From Adiantum capillus-veneris (taxonomy: Eukaryota; Streptophyta; Polypodiopsida; Polypodiales; Pteridaceae): a stretch of DNA of 64,000 nt. Below, one piece after another: positions 1 through 12,700 of this stretch (within the stretch, counting starts at the first letter, position 1; each line of letters opens with the position of its first letter). The DNA lies in contig CM043955.1 in NCBI GenBank assembly GCA_014529385.2, forward strand, positions 149,685,640 through 149,749,639, in the 5' to 3' direction. A program made the translations under genes and the position numbers. The notes beneath the pieces were generated by a model. That model was not told where the DNA came from. It saw only the letters and a program-made list of their open reading frames with translations, and searched no databases.

Positions 1-890
1 AACTACTCCACTTTCAGAAAAATCACGCGGGAACCTCTAATGCCCAATACTATGGGATTCAAAGTAGCTAACAAAGGCATTATGGACAGTCTGGGGCACA
101 TAAATTTACCAATCACCATTGCTCGAATAGTTTATCCGCATCAATTTCATGTGGTCGAAGATCAACATCTTAATGAAGCAGTTATTCTAGGAGTGTCGTG
201 GATGCGCACTTATCAAGCCACGCCAAACTGGCAGGACAATATCTTACTCCTCGAACAAAAGGGCCAATATTTTGCCACGCCATTCATACAAAAAAGACCA
301 TGTATGGGAACCTCTACCATCGCCACATGCACCAGCTCAACGATATTCCATCACCATGGTCAAGGAAATATGGGTTAAAAAATCAATCATGGAAACCAAG
401 CCTAGGCAATTGTGGATACCAAAACGACAAACCAATACATGTCAGCCTACATTGCCTACACAAAAATTAAACCACAACAAATTGCCCACCGCTGTTGTCA
501 CACGACCTAAGCCAATGGACCAATATCTTCGACAACCAAACACTGTAAGTGGGTATGGCAACCAAAACAACCTCGCTTTCACGATGCCTCTTCTAGCAAA
601 TCCAAATCCAAGCAATTTCGGTGGCAACCCAAACAAAGCCAAAAAGCAACCCAGCCATCAGCATCAAAACTTTTGCAGGTCACAGTCAAACACAGAGCCC
701 GTCTTCTCCAATTACTATTGTTTAGACCACGCAGCTTCAAGGGAACCTCGCCACCAACAGCCACTGAACATATTGTTCAGCACCTCTCTCTTGCACAGCA
801 TTTTGTTTCCTTATGCATATCCTCCATCAACATCATAGAGCCACACTATACGGCTATGCATAGACACGCGCTTTGTTCCCAAGCACTCTG
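1..890 (+). pseudogene. 3' terminal retropepsin-like ORF of a truncated LTR retroelement
   Basis: The reading frame is open from the window edge to 378. Its translation has the second half of a retropepsin fold: a hydrophobic strand around LPITIAR, a central FHVVED strand, then the VILGVSWM and NW segments that match the ILG-hydrophobic motif near the C-terminus of retrotransposon aspartic proteases. The catalytic DTG would lie before the window start. The frame then shifts and continues to about 890 with W-x-PK motifs (LWIPKRQ near 410 and WQPKQ-like copies near 555 and 620). A polypurine tract and an LTR start follow directly, so this protease-like region sits at the 3' end of its element, where an integrase or envelope-like ORF would normally be. 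It matches the arrangement at 47173-48336. Function is inferred from fold pattern only; it is broken by frameshifts. Confidence 0.5.
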
Positions 891-918
891 ACACATGTTC
901 ATCGGGGACGACTCACTC

Positions 919-1250
919 TAGGAAGGGGGGAAAATGCGGCAGGATTATCATTTGTATACATTATTATTATCATCTTACTTCTTTTCTTTTCCTTTCATTT
1001 CCTTTCTTTTTCTTTTTTTTTTAAAAAAATTTCCAGAGCCTGACAAACTCTTAGTTGGCATAATCATGAGCCATACCGTCACCATCTAATACAAGAATAA
1101 GAGTATGTATATAAGGAAGGCGACACTAATTTTGGCTAGTTTTTGGCCGACTAATAATCATTGTAAATAATTTTCTTTTACAAAAAAAGCAAAAAACGAC
1201 AGATAATCAACAAAAAATTGATAAGTCGAGCCAAGAAAGTCGGAATTGAC
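919..1250 (+). repeat. PPT and 3' LTR start of the left-edge element
   Basis: A purine tract (TAGGAAGGGGGGAAAA, 919-934) is followed by TGCGGCAGGATTATC at 935, the standard junction of a polypurine tract and a 3' LTR. A TATATAAGG box lies near 1108. The LTR end is uncertain; it may be near 1210-1250. The same PPT and LTR start recur at 7733-7749, where about 180 bp including the TATA box are missing. Confidence 0.55.
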
Positions 1251-1452
1251 TTTTGAAAGCAAACACCAAAACTTCAAAGCAAGGACTTCGAACATGGCAA
1301 ATATGAAAAGATTCGACACAAGATGAATTTTGAGCCAACTTCTGAAGGATCAAAACTGCAAATCAAACGCCATTTGTAAACCAAGTGTCAGAATGACGAA
1401 CGGTTCGAACCGCAGGTGATATGAACAACAAGATATGATCAATGGAGGTAAG

Positions 1453-1514
1453 TATAAATGGGGCATTCTCGGTAGACTAGGAACATATAGTCAATTGGGC
1501 AACATAAACTCATT

Positions 1515-1561
<47 letters not shown>
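1453..1561 (+). promoter_or_regulatory. TATA box with (GA)n leader, unit 1
   Basis: TATAAAT at 1453-1459 is followed about 60 bp later by an uninterrupted GA tract (1522-1561). A strong splice donor (CCAGGTAAGATC) lies near 1640. Together these look like a retroelement promoter, 5' leader and start of a leader intron. Unit 2 has the same order. Confidence 0.5.
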
Positions 1562-1563
<2 letters not shown>

Positions 1564-1834
1564 ACAGAAGCATAGAGTTTTCAGAGTTGCTTCTGCCCAC
1601 TGCGACCACGTCGGTGGATCTTACTACACCAGATTTGCCAGGTAAGATCATTAAACTTGCAAGAGCATGTGTCTGTGTCCCATACTGCATCAACAGTTCC
1701 AAAACAACATATCAAAGCAGTACAAGGTCACAGGGCCAATGGGGAAGTCCAAAAACCAAAAATATATCACTAGTAGACCCCAATTAGCTGACAGAATCAG
1801 GCAAAGGGGAAAAACAGCAGAGAAAAGTGGTGGG

Positions 1835-3044
1835 ACATGGATCGTGATCCATGTTCCCCAAACCCTAAAATCATGGAAAATTCTACAGGAGCAACAATAG
1901 AGGGCCAGGAACAAACTCCTATGACTGGCTTTTCCAAATGCATCCCAACATGGATCGCGATCCATGCCCCTTAATCAGGATAAAAGTGGCTCACTAGCTG
2001 GACAATATACAAATAGTACTGGTGTTGCAAAATGATCACAAAAAGTGCTCTAAAGATCATCAAACCCTCTTGGATTGCTACTTTCAGTCTGCATGGTCTT
2101 TTGGTCATTTTCATAGGAAAAAAGGTGGGATCTCACATAAAAACTCATGAGAGGGCAGATGTTGGGATGCCAGCAAGACCTATAAAGAATGGCTAAAGAT
2201 AGAGTCCTGACAAATTTTCAAATCACTTCTAAAGTCAATTGGGAGACTTCACACTCTCAACAAGCAAATGTAACCTAAGGATGGTGGTAGGATCAAAACT
2301 AAGCAAAGGTTTACTTGCAAAATGGTGAAAATTGCAGGATTCAGTTTGTCTTCTCAAAAGGGTTCAATGTCTGGTAGAATTTGCCAAGGAACCAAGCAAA
2401 GCTATGAACTACAGACCTAAATCATCAGAAATCAAAACAATGATAGATCTCAGGCAAAACATGAGTCCAAAAATGGTTGCCAGAAACAGATATGTTCAAA
2501 ACGGAAAAAACATGGCCATAAACTAAAAAATGGGGCAAACTAAGGAAAAACATGTCCAGAGTTGAGAATATTTCACCAGTGTACTAGGAAAACCTATGGA
2601 AACAAATGTGCACAAGAACTGTATCAAAATTTTGTCCAACATGGACCGCAATCCATGTACCTTTTTGCCCAATATAAGTAAAAACCATGCCATCTGATTC
2701 AGTATGTTCAAGAAAGCCAAGCCATGGAGTTTCAAGCCATTTGAATCCCAAAATCCACTTCAAAATGCCAAAAACCACTAAATCTTCAAATGGTTTCCAA
2801 AATTTAGCCCAAATGTCAAACCATTGATCCAAATCCCAAAAAATTTGGACCAAGGTATAATATAGATGAACCCTACCAGATGGTATCATCAGATTTCCAA
2901 AATGTTGCCCAACATGGATCACGATCCATGTACCTTCAACCCTAAATCCAGAGAAAATTACTCAGTCGCAACCCCATATGCCCAGAAATAACTTCCCAAA
3001 GTTAGAATTTCCAAATGCATCCCAACATGGATCGTGATCCATGT
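1835..3044. repeat. Dispersed 20-bp palindrome array, unit 1
   Basis: Five copies of ACATGGATCGCGATCCATGT or one- to three-base variants lie at 1835-1854, 1948-1966, 2639-2658, 2912-2931 and 3025-3044. The first and last pairs are both 113 bp apart and lie in related flanks (AAACCCTAAA on one side, CCAAATGCATCCCA on the other), so a segment of about 150 bp was itself duplicated. The stretch has no credible gene. Confidence 0.75.
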
Positions 3045-3242
3045 TCCTTTTTGCCAAAATTCATCTGTTACATTACATTATTGTGATTATAGTAATCCTA
3101 GATGCACTGGTGAATTTTGGTCAAATTTGGAGTAGTTTTGACAAAGTTATGCTCATTTTTCATTCTATGGTCAAGTTTACACTTTCCAACAATTTTGATC
3201 GATGGCTAAAACCTATTTTCAAATGCTGAAATTGGCAACCTG

Positions 3243-6200
3243 ATGCCTCGAAGGAAAGAACAAAGGGAGTGGAATGCGGCACTCTATGAGATAAGTGATA
3301 TCTCATCAAATGAGAAAGCTCAAATCACCGAACAGGTACTTGAAGCAATTCTGGGGAACATCTTCATCGGAAGGTTTCAAGCAGCAGATGGAGAAATAGT
3401 AAAGGCCACAATCTTTCCACAGGAAATGTGGACTTTGCTCCAAAAACCAGAAGTGCAAGCAGGGGGCAGGTGCCTACAGCTAGACAACTTCTCACGACTG
3501 CCTCCTTGGGGAAGGGACTTCAGACAAGCTCACGAGCTCATAAGTTCAATTCAGTACAATGGGGAAGCAACTCTAACAGACAAGGATGGGGCAATCGTCA
3601 AGGTAAAGATCATAGTAGAAATTATCAATGAAGCCCTATACCTGCCGCAAGGGATGCACAATGCAGAAGACGAAGGCCATAGACAATGATAAAGCCTTTT
3701 TGAAGCAACGAGGCCACAAGCTGACATATCAAGACCTGATCTACTCAGAAACTAGACTGGCATTGCGCCTTATATCGCAACATTTCAAGGTGCAGAAGCC
3801 ACCTAGATATACCGAACCTTTTGTTGTACATTGCCGTGATAATGGCAATGGGCTTGGCTGAAGGCAGGGTGGTCAATTGCCACTTTGGCAAATATCTTCT
3901 TGAAACTATTGTGGAAGCAAACCTAAAAGGGAGTCAAATAAGTAAAGTTTACATGAACGGGGGACCAATGCTCACATGTATAGCCTATCAGGCACTGGGG
4001 ATGATCGAGGATCTACCACCTACAAAAGTGCAGATAGATTTGATCCACAAATCTAAAAGAGCTGTAAGACCAGTGGCAGGACCTTCTACAAGGCCAAAAC
4101 CAGAAGTCAAATAGAAGAGGCAAAGTGCAACGTTAAAGGATTCTAACAACAAGAAGACCGAGTCAGATGCTCGGAGTAGCCAGGAAGAAGGGTCCCACCC
4201 AAGAGACACTCCTTTGGAGTATCAGTCTTCAAAGGAGGAGCGGGACAGCCCATACACACTTGGATATCATGCTTGCAAAAGAAAGCTATGCATGTGGCAA
4301 AGGCTATTCCCATTACACATTCCAGGAGAACAATGGAAGAAGCTCAGGCATTGAGGGAAAGACTCCGCCAACAAAATCAAGATCAAAAACAAACCCAAGG
4401 AACAGAAGCGGATGATGAGAAAGAACAGGATGAAGCCAAAAATATCCAGCTGCTACGTAGGCAAACAGAGGCTTTAGAAAGGATCAAGCAATAGAAGAGG
4501 CAAGAAGCTGAAGAAAAACGGGAGATTGCCAACACCATGCGGTAGTGCATTCACAATGAACTCAAGCAAAAGATGGAGCAAAGGCAAAGAGAAGAATCAA
4601 AGAAGCCACATGTTGATGATCTCGAATCATCTGACGAATCTAATCAAAGCAAAAAAAAGAGGAATGTCACTCGCAAGGAGAGGAACAGCACGACACATAG
4701 GACTAGCAAGGTCAAGACCTTAATTCTCCCAAGGACGATGAGCCACTTCTAGAGACTTCGAAAAAGAGGAAGGAGAAATTGCAGGACTGCCAGAACAAGG
4801 AGTGGAGGAAAAGCAGACGGAACACAAAACGAATCAAGAAATGGAGTCTGCACAAACAAATCCCACCACAACCTCTGTTGCTCTAAAAGATTTGAAACAA
4901 AGAGAAAAGAAATCTGAGGTGTCTGAACAATCGGATCAGGGCCAAAAAGGCAAGCATAGGCCAAGATCGCCATGCTCACAAGTGGCCATGGAGGAAGGAG
5001 CAAAGATAGTTAAGTCCCTTGACATTGACGCTCACTTAGATCAGACGAAGCTACAGTTTCAATGTCAAAGGGCTCTTTACAATCTAAGAGAGCTGTAGTT
5101 AGAAGATAACCATATAGAAGCATCTAAAACGGCAGCAGAATCCTTGCAAGCTAAAGAAACAAATAGAAGCACTAAAGAAGGCACAACTCTAGGCAGAATT
5201 GGAGTTGTAAAGAGAATAGGAGAATGCATCCTACTATTACAAGGAAGTACAACAATTTAACGAGGCGAACTTCGCATTGCAGATCGATCAGCAATGTCTC
5301 GCGGAGGAGCTAACCAGAGAAAGAGAACAAAATGAGAAGCTACAAGGCTTGTATGTGGTGGTTAACAGATATCTGACTCAGCTCCTGGCCATACAAGAGA
5401 CCCCCTCCTCCTCAACGATGATTGCAAGATCTACTTCCTTGAGTGAAGAAATCAAAGAGTTGAAAGAAGCCCTGAATCAAGAGAAATATGACAGACAGAT
5501 CATGACGGCAGGTCATAGGGCCCTACAACAGGCCAAGGATGAGGAAATCAAAGAATTAAAAAGGCAATTGGCTGAGGCAAGAGGGGATTTAGCAACTCTA
5601 AGAGCAGATCATCCAAAATATCAGCAGGCCCCAGGGGAGTTTGAGCAGGGAGGAGGATTCAAACAATCCACGTTTGAAGCTCATCAAACAGAGGTGCCCA
5701 CTACCAGCATTGGAAAAGGAACACAGGAATCTGCAGATCCAGCCATGACATCCACTTCGGAGTCGACAAGGGATGAAATTCAGTGCTAGATCTTAGAAGT
5801 AAAGGACCCTTCACAAAAATCTTATATGCAATATGAACTGAAGGTGCTGGAATCGGCTGCCCTCCTCATGATCACTCTAGATGAGGTAGTAAATAATCAC
5901 AGGCACGAGATGATTGCACTGCCATTGATGCGGCAAGAAGTGAAATTATGGCAGCAAAAGATGCTCCCCGAACTTGTACCAAACAGCAGAGGGGACTACA
6001 AAGAGGTTCTTGTTACGACCCTTCAGATTCAGACCATCATAGACAATCAACCCCTCTGGCGGAAAAAATGGTTTGATCAGCGACCAATTGATAAAACCTA
6101 TTACAGGAATGCTCCCCAGCATCTCAGGATCAACCCCACTTACTGTCCCATCAACAGACGGCTATCCTGAACAGTTTTTATATTTGGCAAAGCAAAAGAC

Positions 6201-6770
6201 CGGCAATGCTAAACTACCCGGTAATCACAAAGCCTCCCAATAACAACCCACCACCCGAGTAGTACATGGTTCAAACTCTAAAAGGGGTAATCAACATGAT
6301 AAAGGAGATCCCAGATCTCGCCTGTCAGATGCTTGTAAAGATTGTCAAAATGCTCATCACATGCATTACAACTTTTCGTGATATCAAAGCAGCAAAGCAT
6401 CCCTGGGAAGTTTTTGTCAAAGGTACATTGGCCTTTGCTGGAATATGGAGACAGAAATCCCAAACAAGAATGTCATCATGGGATTGTATGCAAGAGTCAT
6501 GTTTCGGCCCTCTCATTACATGCATACCTTTGAAGAGGCTTTCATGACAGGCTTCTTTGAAGTGGACTCTTCCATATTCAATCCAATGACAAAAGATCTG
6601 CCACATCGCCTACCAAAGTACCCTCAGTAATAATCTCTTCAGAGAGCTAGCGACCAAGGTTGACATTGAAGCAAGAGCTCAAAAATTCAAAAATCTCACT
6701 GCAACGCTCGAAAGTAGGCAGGCTCAGAGACAACTTGCACGAGGACGTGCAATGAATAGGAAGGGGGGAA
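3243..6770 (+). pseudogene. Long unclassified retroelement ORF, unit 1 (broken)
   Basis: An ATG at 3243 opens a 148-residue frame that continues, through frameshifts and stops, at 3628-3861, 3821-4114, 4273-4494, 4526-5098, 5277-5789, 5826-6170 and on to the PPT. The N-terminal part is globular (IFIGRF near residue 40; LPPWGRDF near residue 95), the middle is highly charged, 5277-5600 is a predicted coiled coil, and the C-terminus reads FRELATKVDIEARAQKF before the PPT. I see no zinc knuckle, protease, RT or integrase, so this is the only protein of a non-autonomous element. It may be a gag-like or accessory protein; its N-terminal third loosely resembles the extra ORF at 44039. The sister copy at 9736 confirms the reading order. 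Exact function unknown. Confidence 0.55.
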
Positions 6771-7662
6771 TGTTTGGTGGATACAGGCATATACAGGTGT
6801 ATGCACACCAAACCCTATAAACACTCTATTTTTTCAAAGAAAGCCATGTAATTTAGCCTAGGATGATTTGTAACCGTGATGTAAGTAGACAATACCCTCT
6901 CTACTTCTCTGAGTCTACACCCTTGTAAGAGGCCGGATGGTCATGGGAAAGCACCCTTAACTTTTAAAGTCAGAACCCTTAGTTTTGAGGGGAGATTTAT
7001 CATTAGCTTGAAGAATCAAAAACGTGCACTGTGGAGGCCTCTTACTACTACAAATTGTAATCTTCTTTTCTCTTGAACTCGTAATCAAAATTCATTTTCG
7101 AATAGCACATTGTGTTCCTTGTCTCTTGCTCTACAATCTAAGTGTGATCATTTCCAATTTTGATGCGGTTCATGACGCATTGTTTTGTGAGCTAAATGCA
7201 TTGATTTGGAGGTTAAAATGGTTGTTTTTTAATGTTTTGACCATGGATAAGTGTTTCTATGCTTAAGGAGGACCTTTTCGAGTACTTCTGTTTCAATTTT
7301 TTGTACATTTTTTGTGATGGATCATGATTTATGTACCTTCCCAGATGGTGACAAAACTTGGTAGGATTGAGCCCTTAAGTGTTGTGATACCTCTCCTTAA
7401 GTTTTGTGGCGTTCCGGATTTGTTTGGATGTCGAAAAGGTGTGATGACCTAGAGTGGTGAGATTGGACGCATACTAATTGTCTGACTAGGAAGTGGTTGG
7501 TTTGCTTTTGTCATAGAACGAGCAGCCCTTGAGTTCACTTTGGTAAGATTGACACTCTCATGAAGTCTCTATGCCCCATCCTGAGTCGCTTCCTTGCATA
7601 TTGACATTATGTTAGTACAAAAGAGCTATGTTGCAGACGTCCGTCACGGCGACCCGCTAACA
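6758..7662 (+). repeat. PPT and 3' LTR of tandem unit 1
   Basis: AGGAAGGGGGGAA (6758-6770) is followed by the LTR, TGTTTGGTGG at 6771 to CCGCTAACA at 7662, giving canonical TG...CA ends and 892 bp. The LTR contains a degenerate form of the palindrome (7315-7334). It aligns along its length with 13248-14146. Confidence 0.75.
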
Positions 7663-8073
7663 TACGACTATGCATAGCCACGTGCTTTGTTCCCATGCAC
7701 TCTAACACATGTTCTTCTGGGACGACTCACTCTAGGAAGGGGGGAAAATGCGGCAGGATTATCATTTGTATATATTATTATTAGCATAATATTTCTTTTC
7801 TTTACCTTCCCTTTCTTTTTCTCTAAAAACAAGTGTTTCAAAGCCTTATAAACTCTTAGCCCGCATAATCATGGTCAAAGCAAGCACCAAAAGTTCAAAG
7901 CAAGGACTTCGAACATGGCAAATATGGAAAGATTCGACACAAGATGGATTTTGATCCAACTTCTAAAGGATCAAAACTGCAGATTGAACACCATTTGTCA
8001 ATCGATCGTCAGAATGATGAACGGTTTGAACCCCAGGTGATATGAACAACAAGATACAATCAACACATGTAAG

Positions 8074-8140
8074 TATAAATGGGGCATTCTGGGTAGACTA
8101 GGAACATATAGTCAAATGGGAACAACATAAGCTCATTTGC

Positions 8141-8184
<44 letters not shown>
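8074..8184 (+). promoter_or_regulatory. TATA box with (GA)n leader, unit 2
   Basis: TATAAAT at 8074-8080, a GA tract at 8144-8184 and a splice-donor-like ATAGGTATGATC near 8256 repeat the layout of 1453-1640. Confidence 0.5.
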
Positions 8185-8185
<1 letters not shown>

Positions 8186-8476
8186 ATAGAGTTTCCGGGT
8201 TTGTTTCTACCCGCTTGCGAGACCACCTCGATAGATCTTACTACACCATATTTGATAGGTATGATCATTCACCTTGCAAGAACATGTGTGTATGTCCCAT
8301 ACTGCATCAATGTTGCCAAAACAATAGATCAGAGCATTACAAAGTCACAAAATTGGCAAACTAACAGGGCCAATGGGGAATTCCAAAACTCATCAAAAAC
8401 CAAAAATCTTTCACCAGTAGACCCCAAATAGCTGGCAGAATCAGGCAGGAAAAAAATAGTAGCAAAAGGTGGTGGA

Positions 8477-9604
8477 ACATGGATCCTCAAACCCTAAAAT
8501 CATAGAAATTGGTACAAGAGCACCCACAGGTAGCCAAGAATAAACTCCTATAGCTGGATTTTCAAAATGCATCCCAACATGGATCGCAATACATGTTCCT
8601 TTTTGCCAAAATCAGGGTAGGAGTGGCTCACTAGCTGGGAAATGCAATATTACTGATGCTGCAAAAATAATCACAAAAATTGCTCTTAAGATCATCAAAT
8701 CCTTCCGGTTTGCTACCTTCATTCTGCAAATGTCCTTTGGTCATTTTCAAGGGGAAAAAAGGTTGGATCCCAGAAAAAACTCAGGGAGAGATCAAATGGT
8801 GAGATGCAAGCAAAACTTATAAAGAAGGGCTAAAAGCAGAGTTCTTGACAAGTTTCTAATTTGCTGCTTGGATCAAAACCAAGCAAGGAATACTTACAAA
8901 ATGGTGGAAATTGTCGGAATCAATTTGTCCCCTCAAATGGATTCAATTTCTGATGGAATTTGACAAGGAGCCAGGCAAAGTTGTGAACTACAAACCTAAA
9001 TCATCGCGAATCAAGACAATAATAAATACCAAGCAAAACATGTGCCAAAAAATGGTTGCAAGAAATAGATATGGTCAAAACAGAAAACCATGGCCATAAA
9101 CTACGAAAAAAATGTCCAAATTTGAAAATAATTCACCAGTGTACTAGTCAAACCTATAGGAACATATGTGCAAGGAAACTGTGTCAAAATTCCTCCTAAC
9201 ATGGATCGCAATCCATGTACCTTTTTGCCCAATCAAAGAAAAAACCATGCCATCTGATCCAGTATGTTCAAGAAAGCCAAGCCATGAAATTTCAAGCCAT
9301 TTGAATTCTAAAATCCACTTCAAAACACCAAAAATCTCTAAGTCTGCAAAGGAGTCCCAAAATTTAGCCCAAGTGTCAAACCATTGATCCAAATCCCAAA
9401 ATTTTTGGAGCAAGACATCATCTAGATAAACCCTACCATATGGTATCATCAAATTTCCAAAATGTTGCCCAACATGGATCGCGATCCATGTACCTCAAAC
9501 CCTAAATCCAGAGAAAATTGCACAGTAGCATCTCCATATGCCCAAGAACAACTTCCCCTAGTTGGAATTTCAAAATTCTTCCCAACATGGATCGCGATCC
9601 ATGT
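8477..9604. repeat. Dispersed 20-bp palindrome array, unit 2
   Basis: Copies lie at 8577-8596, 9199-9218, 9472-9491 and 9585-9604; the last two are perfect palindromes 113 bp apart. A fifth site at 8477 has lost its right half through a 13-bp deletion. No gene is visible in this stretch. Confidence 0.75.
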
Positions 9605-9735
9605 TCCTTTTTGCCAAAATTCATCTGTTACATTATATCCTTGTGCCTATAGTAATCCTAGATGTATTGGTGAAATTTGGTCAAATTTGGGGTAGTTTTG
9701 ACTAAGTTATGCTCATTTTTCATTTTACGGTCGAA

Positions 9736-12700
9736 AACTTGCAAGGAGTGGAATGACGCACTTTATGAGATAACAGATATCTCCTCTAATGAGAAAGCTC
9801 ATATCATAGAACAACAGGTACTCGAAGCAATATCGGCTAACATCTTCATCGGAAGGTTTCAAGCCGCAGACGGAGAAATAGTAAAGGCCACTACCTTTCC
9901 ACGGAAAATGTGGACATTGCACCAAAAGCCAGAAGTGCAAACAGTGGGCAGGTGCCAGCAGTTAGACAGCTTCCTACGATTACCTCCTTGGGGAACGGAC
10001 TTCAGACGAGCTCATGAGCTCATAAGTTCCAATGGGGAAGCAACTCGGACCGACAAGGATGGGACAGTAGTTAAGGTAAAGATCACGACGGAAATAATCA
10101 ATGAAGCCCTCCACCTGCAACAAGGGATGCACAATCTATTGCAAAAGACAAAGGCAATAGATAATGATAAAGCCTTCCTGAAGCAACAAGGCCACAAGCT
10201 GACATACCAGGATTTGATATACTCAGAAACTAAATTGCTATTGCGCCTTATATCGCAACACTTCAAAGTGCAGAAGCCACCCAGATATACAAAACCATTG
10301 TTGCACATGGTAGTAGTAATGGCAATGGGCTTGGAAGAAAGAAGAGTGGTCAGTCGACTTCGGCAATTATCTTCTTGACAACATTGTCAAAGCAAACCTA
10401 AAGGGAATCCAAAGAAGCAAGGCCTACATGAACGTGGTACCAATGCTGACGCGGATTGGCTATCAGGAACTGGGGATAATTGATGATCTATCACCGGAAG
10501 CACAGATAGATTTGATCCATGGGTCTAAAAGAGCAGTAAGACTTGTGGCAGGACCTTTCACCAGGTCAAAACCAGAAGTTAAGCAGAGAAGGCAAAGCTA
10601 AATCTTAAGAGATTCTAACAGCAAAAAGATAGATTCTGATGCTCGGAGTAGCCATGAAGCTAAGTCCCAACAGAGAGACACTCCTTTGGAGTACCAGTCT
10701 TCAGAGGAGGAACACGACAGTTCAGTACACTCTAGGATATACACGATTGAGAAAAAAAAATTACACATGTGGTAGAAGCTATTCAAGTTACTCATGCCAG
10801 GAGGACAATGGAAGAAGTGCAAGCATTGAGGGAAAGGCTCCGTCAACAGAAGCATGAAGAAAAAAGAACCCAAGGAACAGAAGCTGATGATGAAAAAAAA
10901 AGAGGAAGAAGAAGAAAACATTCCACTACTATGCACGTAGACAGCTGCTTTGGAAAGGATCAAGCAGCAAAAAAGATAAGAAGCTGAGAAAAAATGTGAG
11001 ATTGCCAACGCCATGCGGCAACAAATCCATAACAAAGTCAAGCAAAAAATGGAGCAAAGGGAAAAAGAAGAAGCAAAGAAACCAAGCGTCGATGATCTCG
11101 AATCATGTGACGAATCTATTCGAAGTAAAAAAGACGAAGATAACTCATAAGGGGAGGAACATCAAGACACGCAAGACCAGCACAGTCAGTAGTTTGGTTC
11201 TCCCAAGGACACTGGGGCACCTCCAGAGACTGCGGTAAAAGAGAAAGAAAAAGTTGAAGACTTGACAGAGCAAGGAGCGAAAAAGAGGCAGTTGGAACTA
11301 AACGTAGATCAAGAAACGGAGGCAACACAACCAAAGCCCACCACAACCTCTGCAGCACTAGAAGATCCAAAATGGAAAGAAAAGAGAACTGATGAGGCTG
11401 AAAAATTAGATTAGGGCCAAAAAAGCCAACAGAGGCCAAGATCTCCTCGATCACAAGCTGCAATGGAGGAAGGAGCAAAAATCGTCAAGTCGTTTGACAT
11501 TGATGCTCACTTAGAGTAGATCAAGCTCCAGTTTTAATGTCAAAGGGCTCTTTACAATCTACACGAGCTAGAGTTGGAAGATACAAAAAAAGACGCGTCT
11601 AAGGCAGCAGAAGATTCCCTACAGCTAAAGCAAAGAATAGAGGCATTAGAGAAAGCATAGCTCCAACCCCAATCGGAGTTGCAAAGGGAACAAGAAAATG
11701 CAGCCTATTATTACAAGGAGGTGCAACAGTTTAACGAGGCAAACTCTGCACTGCAAGTCGAGCAGCAACGCCTCAAGGAGAAGCTAACCAAAGAAAGACA
11801 ACAAAATGAGAAGCTGCAAGCCTCATATGTTGTGGTTAATAGGACTTTGACTCAGCTCTCTGCCATACAAGAGACCCCTTCCTCCTCAACAATGACTGCC
11901 AAGATATTAAAGATTTAAGAGAAGCCCTGGTTCAGGAAAACTATGATAGATAGATCATGACAGTAGGACATAGGGCCCTACAATGAGCCAAAGACTAAGA
12001 AATCAAAGAATTACGAAAGCAGTTGGCTGAGGCAAGAGGGGACTTAGAGACTCTGAGGGCCAATCAGGCAAAAAGCATCAACAAGCCCCAGTAGACTTTG
12101 AGCAAGAAGGAGGTTTTGAACATTCCACATTTGAGGCTCATCAAACAGAGGTGCCCACTACCAGCACGGGAAAAGCAACACAAGAATCTGCAGACCCCAA
12201 CCACGACATCCACTTCGGATTGTCCAAGGATGAAATTTAGCGCTGGATCTCAGAAGTAAAGGATCGCTCGCACAAAGCCTATCTTCAGTATGAACTGAAA
12301 GTGCTGGAATAGACTGCCCTCCTCATGATTACTCCAGATAAGGTGGTAAAGAACCTTGGCATGAGATGATCGCCCTGCCACTAATGCGGCAAGAGGCTAG
12401 ATTCTGGTAGCAAAAAATGCTATCAAAACTTGAACCAAACAGCAGAGGGGATTACAGGGAGGTTCCTGTCACGGCAATTCAGATTCACACAATCATTGAT
12501 AATCAACCCCTCTGGCAAAAGAAATGGTTTGAGCAAAGACCAATAGATGAAACATATTATAGGAACGCTCTCCAGCATCTCAGGATCGACCCAACTTACT
12601 GTCCCATCAACAAACGGTGATCCTGGGATAGCTTTTACTCTTGGCAAAGCAAAAGGCCAGCGGTGCTGAACTATCCGGTTATCACAAAGCCACTCAAAAT

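Larger units (their letters stand above)
849..7662 (+). repeat. Tandem retroelement unit 1
   Basis: This 6.8-kb unit is repeated head to tail at 7663-14146 in the same order: PPT-LTR scrap, TATA/(GA)n leader, palindrome-bearing non-coding region, long broken ORF, PPT and an LTR of about 0.9 kb. The copies differ by many substitutions and indels, so the duplication is not recent. No RT or integrase domain is visible, so it is a non-autonomous element of the LARD or TR-GAG type. No LTR is found at the left end of unit 1. Confidence 0.7.

Noticed and set aside
1835-3044. Palindrome array as a CRISPR-like array
   Set aside because: Spacing is irregular (113, 691, 273, 113 bp), spacers are partly repeated, and the setting is a plant retroelement.
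9144-9452. Minus-strand and plus-strand frames over the palindrome region reading W-I-A-I-H-V
   Set aside because: The peptide is just the translated palindrome motif; it appears in several frames and on both strands, so it is not a protein signal.
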